Shown here one piece after another: positions 51,830 through 58,908 of a stretch of 64,000 bases of DNA. The notes beneath the pieces are model-generated. The model did no database searches. It was not told the DNA's origin and saw nothing but the letters and a program-made list of their open reading frames with translations. Both the position numbers and the translations under genes were made by a program. Source of the stretch: an uncultured Opitutia bacterium (GTDB lineage: Bacteria > Verrucomicrobiota > Verrucomicrobiia > Opitutales > UBA953). The stretch covers positions 186,001 through 250,000 of the forward strand of contig CAMFKE010000002.1 in the NCBI GenBank assembly GCA_945957395.1, in the 5' to 3' direction. Numbering within the stretch: the first letter of the stretch is position 1; each line of letters begins with the position of its first letter.

Positions 51830-52150
51830 GCGCACCCGAAGGGCAAGCCCTCCGCCCTCCTCACGCGCTATGTCGCCGAGTTTGATCTGCCCGCCGCCCC
51901 CGCCGGCGTCCGGCTGCCCTGGCACGCCCGCCTCGACGCCTCCGGCAACGGCCAGCTCTACCTCAACGGCCACCACGTCGGCCGCTACTTCCAGGCCGGC
52001 CCCCAGCGCGCCTTCTTCCTGCCCTCCTGCTGGCTCAAGCACGGCGCTAAGAACACCCTCGTCATCGAGCAGCTCCCCACCGCCGCCGGCGCCGAGCTGC
52101 GCGCCATCGAGATCACACCCGCCGTCGACCACGCCGAACTCCTCAAGTAA
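51830..52150 (+). pseudogene. Truncated 3' duplicate of the beta-galactosidase gene
   Basis: 321 bp matching 42762-43082 without gaps; I see two substitutions in the body plus an altered last codon (CGC to AAG). It encodes the last 106 residues of the C-terminal jellyroll (from AHPKGKPSALL to HAELLK), but an in-frame TGA at 51803 precedes it and no start exists. The matching terminator follows. Clear remnant of a duplication or recombination event. Confidence 0.93.
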
Positions 52151-52170
52151 GCGTATCCAAGCCCCGACGA

Positions 52171-52203
52171 CAAAGGCCGGCGTCCCCGCGACGCCGGCCT
52201 TTT
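52171..52203 (+). terminator. Duplicated rho-independent terminator
   Basis: AAAGGCCGGCGTC-CCCGC-GACGCCGGCCTTTTT, the copy of the hairpin at 43105-43137. Confidence 0.9.
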
Positions 52204-52325
52204 TGCGCCCCGGTCCGGTCCCGCCGGACAGGGCCTTGCGATATCGACCCCGTTAGCCCCCCGTGGGATTCCGATTGAGACCCCGTCCGCATTCGCCATT
52301 CGCCCATCTCGACTCCCTATTCCGC

Positions 52326-53021
52326 ATGACCGCCCCCCGCATCCACCCGACCTGGGCCGACGCTCTCGCCGACGAGTTCGCAAGCGAACGCATGCGCCGA
52401 CTGGACGAATTCCTGCGCACCGAAAAGGCGGCGCATGCGGCGGGTACCGGCGAGCCCGTGTATCCGCCGGGTCACCTCATCTTCAACGCCTACGACACCA
52501 CGCCGTTCGACCGCGTGCGCGTCGTCATTCTCGGGCAGGACCCCTACCACGGCCCGGGACAGGCCCACGGCTTGTGCTTCTCGGTACCCGAAGGCGTGCC
52601 GCACCCGCCCTCGCTCCAAAACATCTTCAAGGAGATGGCCGCCGACCTCGGCGTGCCGCCCCCCAAATCCGGCGACCTCACCGGGTGGGCGCGACAGGGC
52701 GTGCTGCTGCTCAACACCACGCTGACCGTGCGCCGCGGCGCACCCTTCTCACATGTGGGGCAAGGTTGGGAGGAGTTCACCGACGCCACCATCCGTCGGC
52801 TCAGCGCGGAACGCGAAGGCCTCGTGTTCGTACTGTGGGGAAGCCATGCGCAAAAGAAGCTGCCGCTCATCGACACGAAGAAGCACCTGGTGCTGAAGTC
52901 CGCGCACCCCTCCCCTCTCTCCGCCTACCGGGGATTCTTCGGCTCAAAGCCCTTCTCGCAAATCAACGCCTACCTGCGTTCGCGCGGCGAACCCGAGATC
53001 GAGTGGGCCCGGGCGAGCTGA
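52326..53021 (+). CDS. ung: Uracil-DNA glycosylase
   Basis: 231 residues. Family 1 UDG removing uracil from DNA in base-excision repair. The water-activating motif GQDPYHGPGQAHGLCFSV (D72) and the minor-groove motif HPSPLSAYRGFFG (H194) are intact, as are LLLNTTLTVRRG and VLWGSHAQKK. Normal length. Confidence 0.96.
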   Translation: MTAPRIHPTWADALADEFASERMRRLDEFLRTEKAAHAAGTGEPVYPPGHLIFNAYDTTPFDRVRVVILGQDPYHGPGQAHGLCFSVPEGVPHPPSLQNIFKEMAADLGVPPPKSGDLTGWARQGVLLLNTTLTVRRGAPFSHVGQGWEEFTDATIRRLSAEREGLVFVLWGSHAQKKLPLIDTKKHLVLKSAHPSPLSAYRGFFGSKPFSQINAYLRSRGEPEIEWARAS

Positions 53022-53061
53022 ATGACCTCCCCATCATCGGCAAGAACGCCAAGAAAATGCC

Positions 53062-53469
53062 ATGACTTCAGATAAGTCGACCGCTACCTCCGCCATGCCG
53101 CGCCGCAGCACTCGCCTCATGGTCATTGTCAGCATTACTATTTTTGCGGCCGGGGCACTCTGCGGAGGGGCGTATCGGTGCCTGACAAAAGAGCCATGGT
53201 TGACCGTTCATCGACAAGAGGACTTTGAATTCGGCGGGGCCAAGCTGAGACGAAGCGTGACGACGGAATCAATCGGGGTCCCGTTCTTGCAGCCCGAAAC
53301 CACGACCCTCGAATACCGTGGCAGAATCATCTACAAGGCGCAGCGCGGGTTCCAAGAAATCACCCCCATTGCGCAAGACATCCATACCGACGGAGACACC
53401 ATTTCCTGGCATGACGGCGAACTTAAGTTCCGCCTGACGGTGGAGAAAATCCCCCCGACGACGAAGTGA
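53062..53469 (+). CDS. Small membrane-anchored protein of unknown function
   Basis: 135 residues. A polar N-terminus (MTSDKSTATSAMPRRSTR), one membrane helix (LMVIVSITIFAAGALCGGAY), then a beta-rich domain (FEFGGAKLRRSVTTES, TLEYRGRIIYKAQRGFQEIT, ISWHDGELKFRLTVEKI). Starts 40 bp after ung in the same direction. Not recognised. Confidence 0.65.
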   Translation: MTSDKSTATSAMPRRSTRLMVIVSITIFAAGALCGGAYRCLTKEPWLTVHRQEDFEFGGAKLRRSVTTESIGVPFLQPETTTLEYRGRIIYKAQRGFQEITPIAQDIHTDGDTISWHDGELKFRLTVEKIPPTTK

Positions 53470-53478
53470 GGCCGCAAA

Positions 53479-54216
53479 TCACGCCGCGCCAAGCCCCTTG
53501 GTACGGCGTGCGGCGAGTCCGGAACGCAGGCCGAGAACACGATTGCGCAGGCGCTCGGAGGGAGTGACCGGGGCCCACTCCTTGCGCTCAAGCAGCCAGA
53601 TGCGCGTGGCCAACGGCGAGCGAAAAAGGTCCTCGGGCGTGGTGTGTTTGGGCTCGATTCCCGGCAGGGCGTCGACTCCGGCGCGCAGAAACACCAGGCG
53701 AACGAAGGCGGAGCAATAGGCCGAGTGGGCCTTGCCCAGCACATTGGGCCTCGGACGCAGCCCGGGGTGGCGCAGCGCGAGGAGCGTACCGAACAGTTCG
53801 GCCACCGAGTAGCGCATGCGCGCGGCGACCATGTCGAGCGCGGCGGCCTGCACGGCGCCCAACGCCGCCGCATCCAAACCGAAGTCCACCACGGCCATGC
53901 GGGAATAGTCGGCCTCGTCGTGAAACTTCTCCGCCCGGTTCTCCTGCACGCCCAGTCTCAGGTGCTTGCGATGATACTCCAGGTCCGATTCGACGACCCA
54001 ATGCCGTCCGTCGGCGCGCCGGCCTTGGAACAGGAAGGCGTGAGACCAGCGCCCGGGTCGACGGTGGGCATCCACGCGTCGCTGCGCGTAACACAGCGTA
54101 CGGTCCAGAAGACGGTCGCCTCCCACAAGGCCGACGCGGCCGGGCGCGGCAAAATTCTCGAGGAACTCGGCGTTGGACTGGTCGCGGAGGGTGATGATTT
54201 CAACGGACGCGCTCAT
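53479..54216 (-). CDS. YiiX/NlpC-P60-like papain-fold hydrolase
   Basis: 245 residues from the ATG at 54216. Permuted papain-fold pattern: catalytic-type His in RWSHAFLFQ (near residue 60) and Cys in SAYCSAFVRLVFLRAG (near residue 165), with VVESDLEYHRKHLRLG between. Such enzymes cut peptidoglycan peptides or lipid-type amides. There is no signal peptide, so a cytosolic substrate or lipid is possible. The order His before Cys supports the permuted YiiX/LRAT-like subclass. Confidence 0.65.
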   Translation of the reverse strand: MSASVEIITLRDQSNAEFLENFAAPGRVGLVGGDRLLDRTLCYAQRRVDAHRRPGRWSHAFLFQGRRADGRHWVVESDLEYHRKHLRLGVQENRAEKFHDEADYSRMAVVDFGLDAAALGAVQAAALDMVAARMRYSVAELFGTLLALRHPGLRPRPNVLGKAHSAYCSAFVRLVFLRAGVDALPGIEPKHTTPEDLFRSPLATRIWLLERKEWAPVTPSERLRNRVLGLRSGLAARRTKGLGAA

Positions 54217-54272
54217 GAGACGGATGTAGCGGAGAAAACCGGAGGGGGCGGTCCTGTACGCCGTGCGCGGGC

Positions 54273-54977
54273 TCAGGCGGCCACGGCCACCCCGGAGGGA
54301 GCCAGACGCGCCTTGGAGTGCGAGGCGATTTGCAGGCACATGAGCGACCAGAAGCACCCGATGAGGTTGGCCATCGGCAGCTGCAGATCGCAGGGCATCG
54401 CGTACACGAGGGTCACGCCCGGGAACCAAACCATGAAGTTGGGAATCAGATTGGGCAGCACCAGACGCGAGTACCAACCCGCGCCCAGGTTCGCCCGCAG
54501 CCGGCGGAAATCGAAGCCGAGGTCCTTCCACAGGTGCGCCAACGCGTTCGCCGGCGACGCGAAGAAGGCGGTGAAGCCGAACATGTCCGTGAACACCTTC
54601 ACCAACACCAGAACGCCCACCGGCCAGCCGAGCCCGTCGTAGAGGTGACCGAGCAGCCGGTAAAAGGCGTCGATGACCACGCACATGGGCGGCCACCAGA
54701 GCAGCCCGAACAGCAGCTCGGCGAGCGGGCGCTCGGGACGCAGCGCGGGGATGGCCATGCGGAACAGCCAGGGGATGAGCCCGCTGAGCGCCATGCCCGC
54801 GAAAACGGGGAAGAGCACGCCGGCATCGCGTTTCAGCGCGCCCACCCGCGACATCGCCTCGGCCACGGCGGGCACGCGGTAGTACGCCACGACCAACGCG
54901 GTGCCGGCGGCCAGCAGGACCAACGCGGGCAAGGCGAGCTCGCGACAGGAGCGCAGTCCGATGCGAAGGGGGGTCAT
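54273..54977 (-). CDS. Integral membrane protein, tandem paralogue A
   Basis: 234 residues from the ATG at 54977. Several membrane helices: LALPALVLLAAGTALVVAYY, GVLFPVFAGMALSGLIPWLF, LLFGLLWWPPMCVVIDAFYR. The C-terminal half has WYSRLVLPNLIPNFMVWFPG, then NLIGCFWSLMCLQIASH. It is clearly related to the neighbour at 55125-55832. The spacing of LGHLYDG...K...D and the LPNLIPN..VWFPG block remind me of the eukaryotic Mpv17/PMP22 membrane family, a weak resemblance only. Confidence 0.7.
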   Translation of the reverse strand: MTPLRIGLRSCRELALPALVLLAAGTALVVAYYRVPAVAEAMSRVGALKRDAGVLFPVFAGMALSGLIPWLFRMAIPALRPERPLAELLFGLLWWPPMCVVIDAFYRLLGHLYDGLGWPVGVLVLVKVFTDMFGFTAFFASPANALAHLWKDLGFDFRRLRANLGAGWYSRLVLPNLIPNFMVWFPGVTLVYAMPCDLQLPMANLIGCFWSLMCLQIASHSKARLAPSGVAVAA

Positions 54978-55124
54978 GGAAAGTGGGAACTTAGAACGAA
55001 GCACTAAGAAAGGGCGGGACTGCGCCCGGCGCTTGTCTGAACAATTCCGGAAGAGGTCACCGCGCGGGCCGGCCGCAGGTCGACCCCACTTCGGCATTCC
55101 GCATTTTGAATTCCGCCTTGGCCT

Positions 55125-55832
55125 TCAGGCCTCCTCGGGATCGACGGCCACGCGGCCCCGGGTGCGCGCGGCGATCTGCAGGCACATGAGCGCCCAGAAG
55201 CACGCGATGAGGCTGGAGAGCGTCAGCTGCAGGTCCGCCGGCATGCAAAACACGAGCAGCGTTCCGGGAATCCACACCATGTGATTCGGGATGAGATTGG
55301 GCAAAACGAGGCGCCGATACCACCCCGGCCCCATGCCCGAACGCAGCTTCGCAAAATCGTACCCGGCGTCCTTCCACAGGTGCGCCAGCGCGATGACGGG
55401 CGCGGCGAACAGGGGCATGAACAGCACCAGGTCCACGGCCATCTTCGCCCCGATCACGCCGGCCACGGGCCAGCCGCGGCCGTCGAAAAGATGGCCCAGC
55501 CCGCGGTAGAGCGCGTCGACGATGATGGCGAAGGCGCCCCACCAAAGCGTGCCGAACACGAGCTCGGAAACCGGGCGCGCCGGGCGCAGCGAAGGCAGCG
55601 CCATGCGCATCAGCCACGGCAGGACTCCGGCGAGCAGGAAGTTCAGCGCGAAAGAGAACGCGTATCCGTATCGCGACTTCAACTCCGCCACATGCGAGAA
55701 CGCGCCCGACACCGCCGGCGCATGAAAATACGCGACGACCAGCGCGACGCCGCCGGCGATGAGAAAGGCGGCCGGCACGGCCAGCGCGCGGGCCGACTTG
55801 AAGCCGATTTGGAAAGGATTGTCCTGCGACAT
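55125..55832 (-). CDS. Integral membrane protein, tandem paralogue B
   Basis: 235 residues. Shares with the previous protein ALVVAYFHAPAV, LRPARPVSELVFGTLWW, LGHLFDGRGWPV, ALAHLWKDAGYDFAKLRSGM, WYRRLVLPNLIPNHMVWIPG and CFWALMCLQIA. Both are alone on the minus strand, in tandem, 147 bp apart. Such conserved charged and Trp/Pro blocks argue for a specific function, which I cannot name. Confidence 0.7.
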   Translation of the reverse strand: MSQDNPFQIGFKSARALAVPAAFLIAGGVALVVAYFHAPAVSGAFSHVAELKSRYGYAFSFALNFLLAGVLPWLMRMALPSLRPARPVSELVFGTLWWGAFAIIVDALYRGLGHLFDGRGWPVAGVIGAKMAVDLVLFMPLFAAPVIALAHLWKDAGYDFAKLRSGMGPGWYRRLVLPNLIPNHMVWIPGTLLVFCMPADLQLTLSSLIACFWALMCLQIAARTRGRVAVDPEEA

Positions 55833-55873
55833 GCGGAAGGGAGCGGGAGGAAAGATCTCAAAACCTCAGAAAG

Positions 55874-56011
55874 AACCACGAAAGACACGAACCACACGAA
55901 AAGGAGGCGAATGGCGACTTCGCCACGCAGCCGTAGCTCTTGCTTTTGTCAGGGTTGAACGGCGGCTCACCCCGGACGAACGCTTTCGTGTGGTTCGTGT
56001 CTTTCGTGGTT
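55874..56011. repeat. 28-bp perfect inverted repeat with 82-bp loop
   Basis: Arms at 55874-55901 (AACCACGAAAGACACGAACC...) and 55984-56011 are exact reverse complements. The loop shows no coding frame of quality. It lies between convergent-looking ends of the paralogue and hisS, in the 267-bp gap 55833-56099. The CACGAAAGACACGAA phrase is one I recall as a dispersed intergenic repeat in several bacterial genomes. Confidence 0.92.
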
Positions 56012-56099
56012 AAAAACCTGGCGGAAGGTTTTGCGGCAAACCTGACAAGGAAGAGCAGAGCAAAGTCAGCGACGCCGATTCCTTGCCTCTTCCGTCCGG

Positions 56100-57482
56100 T
56101 TAGTGCGAGCAACCGCAGCCGCCCTGACGGTCGCAACCGGGCTTGGGCTGATCGCACGGCAGACCGTGCTCGGCGATGAGACGCAGCGCCTCGATGAGGT
56201 GGGCGCGCGGCACGGCCACCTCGCGGCGCTCCTTCATGTCGCGCACCTTCACCACGCCGGCGGCCAGCTCGTCGCCGCCGTACACGAGCGCGTGGCGCGC
56301 GCCGGACTGTTCGGCCGTCTGGATGAGTTTGCCGAACTTGCCGTCCTTGAACGCATATTCGACGCAGATTCCGGCGGTGCGCAGCGCAGCGACATCCTTC
56401 AGCGCCTCGGCGCGATTCTCCTCGCCGATGACGATGGCGTAGAAGTCGGGGGCGTCGTGGTAGGCGGGGATGAGCTTGAGGTCGTCGAGCAGGTTGCGCA
56501 GCACGACATCGCCCATGCCGAAGCCGACGGCCGGCATGTCGGGGCCGCCGAGCTTCTTCACCAGGTTGTCGTAGCGGCCGCCGCCGGCGAGCGCTCGGCC
56601 CTGGCCGACGAGCTGGAAGGCCTCGAACACGAAGCCGGTGTAGTAGGCGAGGCCTCGCACGATGGTCATGTCCACGCGGATGAAATCGCCCAGGTTCATG
56701 GCGGAAAGGATGCCCAGCAGCTCGCTCCAGTCCTTCAGGCGGGCCTCCACGGCCGCATTGCCGGCGCCGAGGAAGGCGCGCACCTTGTCGAACGAATCGC
56801 AGGCGACGAAACCGCGCACGGCGTCCAGGATGGCGACCGGGTCGCAGTCCGTGCCGGCCAGAGCGCCGGCGGCGTTCTTGAGAAGGTCCTCGGGCTTGTC
56901 GCGCTCCAGTTTGTCCACGACGGAGAGGATGGCGGGCACCTTGTCGGCGGGCACGCCGCGCGACTCGAGGAAAAGGAACCACAGGTTGCGGTCGGAAAGA
57001 CGGATGCAGAACTCGCCCTCGCGCAGACCGAAGGCGCGCAGCGACTCCACGCACAGCGCGATGATCTCGGCGTCGGCGGACGGGCCGGGCTCGCCGAGCA
57101 GGTCGGCGTTGTACTGCACGAAGCTGCGCAGGCGCCCCTTCTGCTGCTTCTCGTAGCGGAAGTTGTCGCCGATCGCGAACCACTTGATCGGGCGGCGCAT
57201 CGAGCCCGCACGGGCGGCGACCATGCGCGCCAGCGAGGGCGTCATCTCGGGACGCAGCGTCACGGCGCGCTCACCCTTGTCCACGAAGTTGAACAGCTGG
57301 GAGACGATCTCCTCGCCGGACTTCTCGGTGAACAGTTCGAGCTCCTCGAGCACCGGGGCGTCCCATTCGCGGAAACCGAAGCGGCGCGAGGTGCGCCGCC
57401 AGATGTCGAAGATGTGGTTCTGGACGGCCTTGTCCTCGGGGTAGAACTCGCGGAAGCCGGGGAGGCTCTTGAACTGTGTCAT
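56100..57482 (-). CDS. hisS: Histidyl-tRNA synthetase with a cysteine-rich C-terminal tail
   Basis: 460 residues. Class II synthetase charging tRNA-His. Motif 2 region FRYEKQQKGRLRSFVQYNAD, the histidine-specific RGLAYYTGFVFEAF, motif 3 ALAGGGRYDNLVKKLGG and an anticodon-binding domain (YAIVIGEENRAEALKDVAAL, YVEYAFKDGKFGKLIQ). The end is odd: CDQPKPGCDRQGGCGCSH adds four cysteines and a His after the usual domain. It is followed on the minus strand by the inverted-repeat region; the IHF-type gene lies upstream. Confidence 0.95.
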   Translation of the reverse strand: MTQFKSLPGFREFYPEDKAVQNHIFDIWRRTSRRFGFREWDAPVLEELELFTEKSGEEIVSQLFNFVDKGERAVTLRPEMTPSLARMVAARAGSMRRPIKWFAIGDNFRYEKQQKGRLRSFVQYNADLLGEPGPSADAEIIALCVESLRAFGLREGEFCIRLSDRNLWFLFLESRGVPADKVPAILSVVDKLERDKPEDLLKNAAGALAGTDCDPVAILDAVRGFVACDSFDKVRAFLGAGNAAVEARLKDWSELLGILSAMNLGDFIRVDMTIVRGLAYYTGFVFEAFQLVGQGRALAGGGRYDNLVKKLGGPDMPAVGFGMGDVVLRNLLDDLKLIPAYHDAPDFYAIVIGEENRAEALKDVAALRTAGICVEYAFKDGKFGKLIQTAEQSGARHALVYGGDELAAGVVKVRDMKERREVAVPRAHLIEALRLIAEHGLPCDQPKPGCDRQGGCGCSH

Positions 57483-57516
57483 GGCGTGAAGTGAAGCGGT
57501 GTTGCGGTGTAACCGT

Positions 57517-57555
57517 AAAATGGAGACGGGCCCGCGGGGGAACCCGGGGCCCGTC
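57517..57555 (-). terminator. Rho-independent terminator after the IHF/HU gene
   Basis: On the minus strand GACGGGCCCCGGG-TTC-CCCGCGGGCCCGTC followed by an ATTTT stretch. It separates the IHF gene from hisS. Confidence 0.75.
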
Positions 57556-57575
57556 CGGGAAAAACCGGGTCGGTG

Positions 57576-57920
57576 TCAGTTGGCGGGAACCTCGACGAGA
57601 TCGAGTTTCTTGAGGCTCTCCTTGAGCTCCTTGCCGGCCTTGAACTTGACCACGGAGCGGCGGGGGATGAGCACGTCGTCCTCGGGCCGGTTGGGATTGC
57701 GGCCCACGCGGGCCTCGCGCACCTGCACCTCGAAGACGCCGAAATTGCGCAGCTCGACGGTGCGGCCCCGGGAAAGGGCGTCGCAAATGACATCGAGAGT
57801 CATCTGCACGGTGTCCCGGATATGACTCTGCTGGATCTCACCTTTGGTCTTCTCGAATATCGAGTGCACAATCTCGCGCTTGGTGAGGTTTACATCGGAC
57901 ATGTTGTCACGGTCGTTCAT
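57576..57920 (-). CDS. IHF/HU-family DNA-bending protein
   Basis: 114 residues, ATG at 57920 (or MSDVNLTKRE at 57902). The HU/IHF dimer core: LTKREIVHSIFEKTKGEIQQ, TVQMTLDVICDALSRGRTVE, LRNFGVFEVQVREARVGRNP (with the proline-loop RNPNRPEDDVLIPRR) and VVKFKAGKELKESLK. The loop is more IHF-like than HU-like, but the class needs a tree. The tail DLVEVPAN is slightly longer than usual. Confidence 0.93.
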   Translation of the reverse strand: MNDRDNMSDVNLTKREIVHSIFEKTKGEIQQSHIRDTVQMTLDVICDALSRGRTVELRNFGVFEVQVREARVGRNPNRPEDDVLIPRRSVVKFKAGKELKESLKKLDLVEVPAN

Positions 57921-57940
57921 AAAAAAACTTAATCGAGGGC

Positions 57941-58780
57941 TCAGGAGACCTCGGCTGTGGGATTGGCGGCCTTGAAGGCCTCGACCTTGGCGGCGAATGC
58001 GGCCTCCTTGGCGGCCAGCATGGCCAGGCCCTTGCGCAGGTTCTCCTCCTGCTGCTCAAGCTCCACGGCGCGCCGTTCCTGCTTCTGGAGTTTCCCGATG
58101 AGGGACTCCTCGGACTCGGTCACATAGTCCTCGCGCTCGACGATCTCGTCTTCGCGCTGCTTGAGCTCGGCTTCCACGCCCTTCAGCGCCGCCTCGCGCT
58201 TGTCCAGCTCCGCCGCGCGCGCGGCGAGTCTGGCCTCCTCCTCCGCGCTCATCGCGACGGGCTCGGCGGCGGGGGCCGTCGCGGCGCTCACGACTGCGGC
58301 GGCCGCTACGGGCGCGGCCGAGGGCGCGGGAGCCGCGGCGGGCTTGGAGGGGGACTCCTTGGAAGCGGAACCGCCGGGAGAAAAGACCACGCGAGGCGTG
58401 ACGGCTTCCGGAGCGGCCTGGCGGCCGGAGGCAACGGGCGCGGCGGCGGATGCGCGAACGGGCTCCAACTGGGTGCCGCGCTCGATGGGCTTCACCAAAC
58501 CGACGACCGTCTCGTTCTTGCGGGCATCCTTGGGGCAACCGGCGCAGCGCACCATGAACTTGGCGAACTTGCGGTCGATGATGGCCCGCTTGGCCTGCTC
58601 CAGGCTGGTGCAGTCCTGCTCGGGTCCGACCGTGAGCAGCCCCATGTCGGGCTGGAAGTGATTGGCGAAAACGACGATGTAATGAATCCCCGGATCGTCG
58701 AAATACTCCGCGATCTGCTCGTGCGCGGAGGCGTCGAACAGGGCCAGGAGCTCCTTCAATGTCAGTTCCTTGAGTTGCAT
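57941..58780 (-). CDS. Coiled-coil protein with an N-terminal globular domain
   Basis: 279 residues. The N-terminal ~90 residues form a compact domain: LTLKELLALFDASAHEQIAE, YFDDPGIHYIVVFANHFQPD and KFMVRCAGCPKDARKNETVV, with a CxxC. An Ala/Pro-rich linker (~95-180) precedes a long coiled coil (~185-265: EEEARLAARAAELDKREAAL, KQREDEIVEREDYVTESEES). Unknown, but the upstream position beside the IHF gene (20 bp) suggests one transcript. Confidence 0.75.
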   Translation of the reverse strand: MQLKELTLKELLALFDASAHEQIAEYFDDPGIHYIVVFANHFQPDMGLLTVGPEQDCTSLEQAKRAIIDRKFAKFMVRCAGCPKDARKNETVVGLVKPIERGTQLEPVRASAAAPVASGRQAAPEAVTPRVVFSPGGSASKESPSKPAAAPAPSAAPVAAAAVVSAATAPAAEPVAMSAEEEARLAARAAELDKREAALKGVEAELKQREDEIVEREDYVTESEESLIGKLQKQERRAVELEQQEENLRKGLAMLAAKEAAFAAKVEAFKAANPTAEVS

Positions 58781-58908
58781 TACTTCGTTTTAGTGTCGGA
58801 AGAGGCGTTGTTTTGGCCGCAGGGCCGACGATTGTAAAGCGCAGGTTGGCCCGCCCGGGAAAGCCGCCTGTCGGAGCGGAGGCATTTCGCCCCGCAAACC
58901 GCATCACA

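Noticed and set aside
51783-52256. 157-residue Ser/Pro-rich frame over the duplicate fragment
   Set aside because: Wrong frame relative to the beta-galactosidase C-terminus that the DNA matches.
55840-56099. TKDTNHTKA-type ORFs around the inverted repeat
   Set aside because: They are translations of the 28-bp repeat, not proteins.
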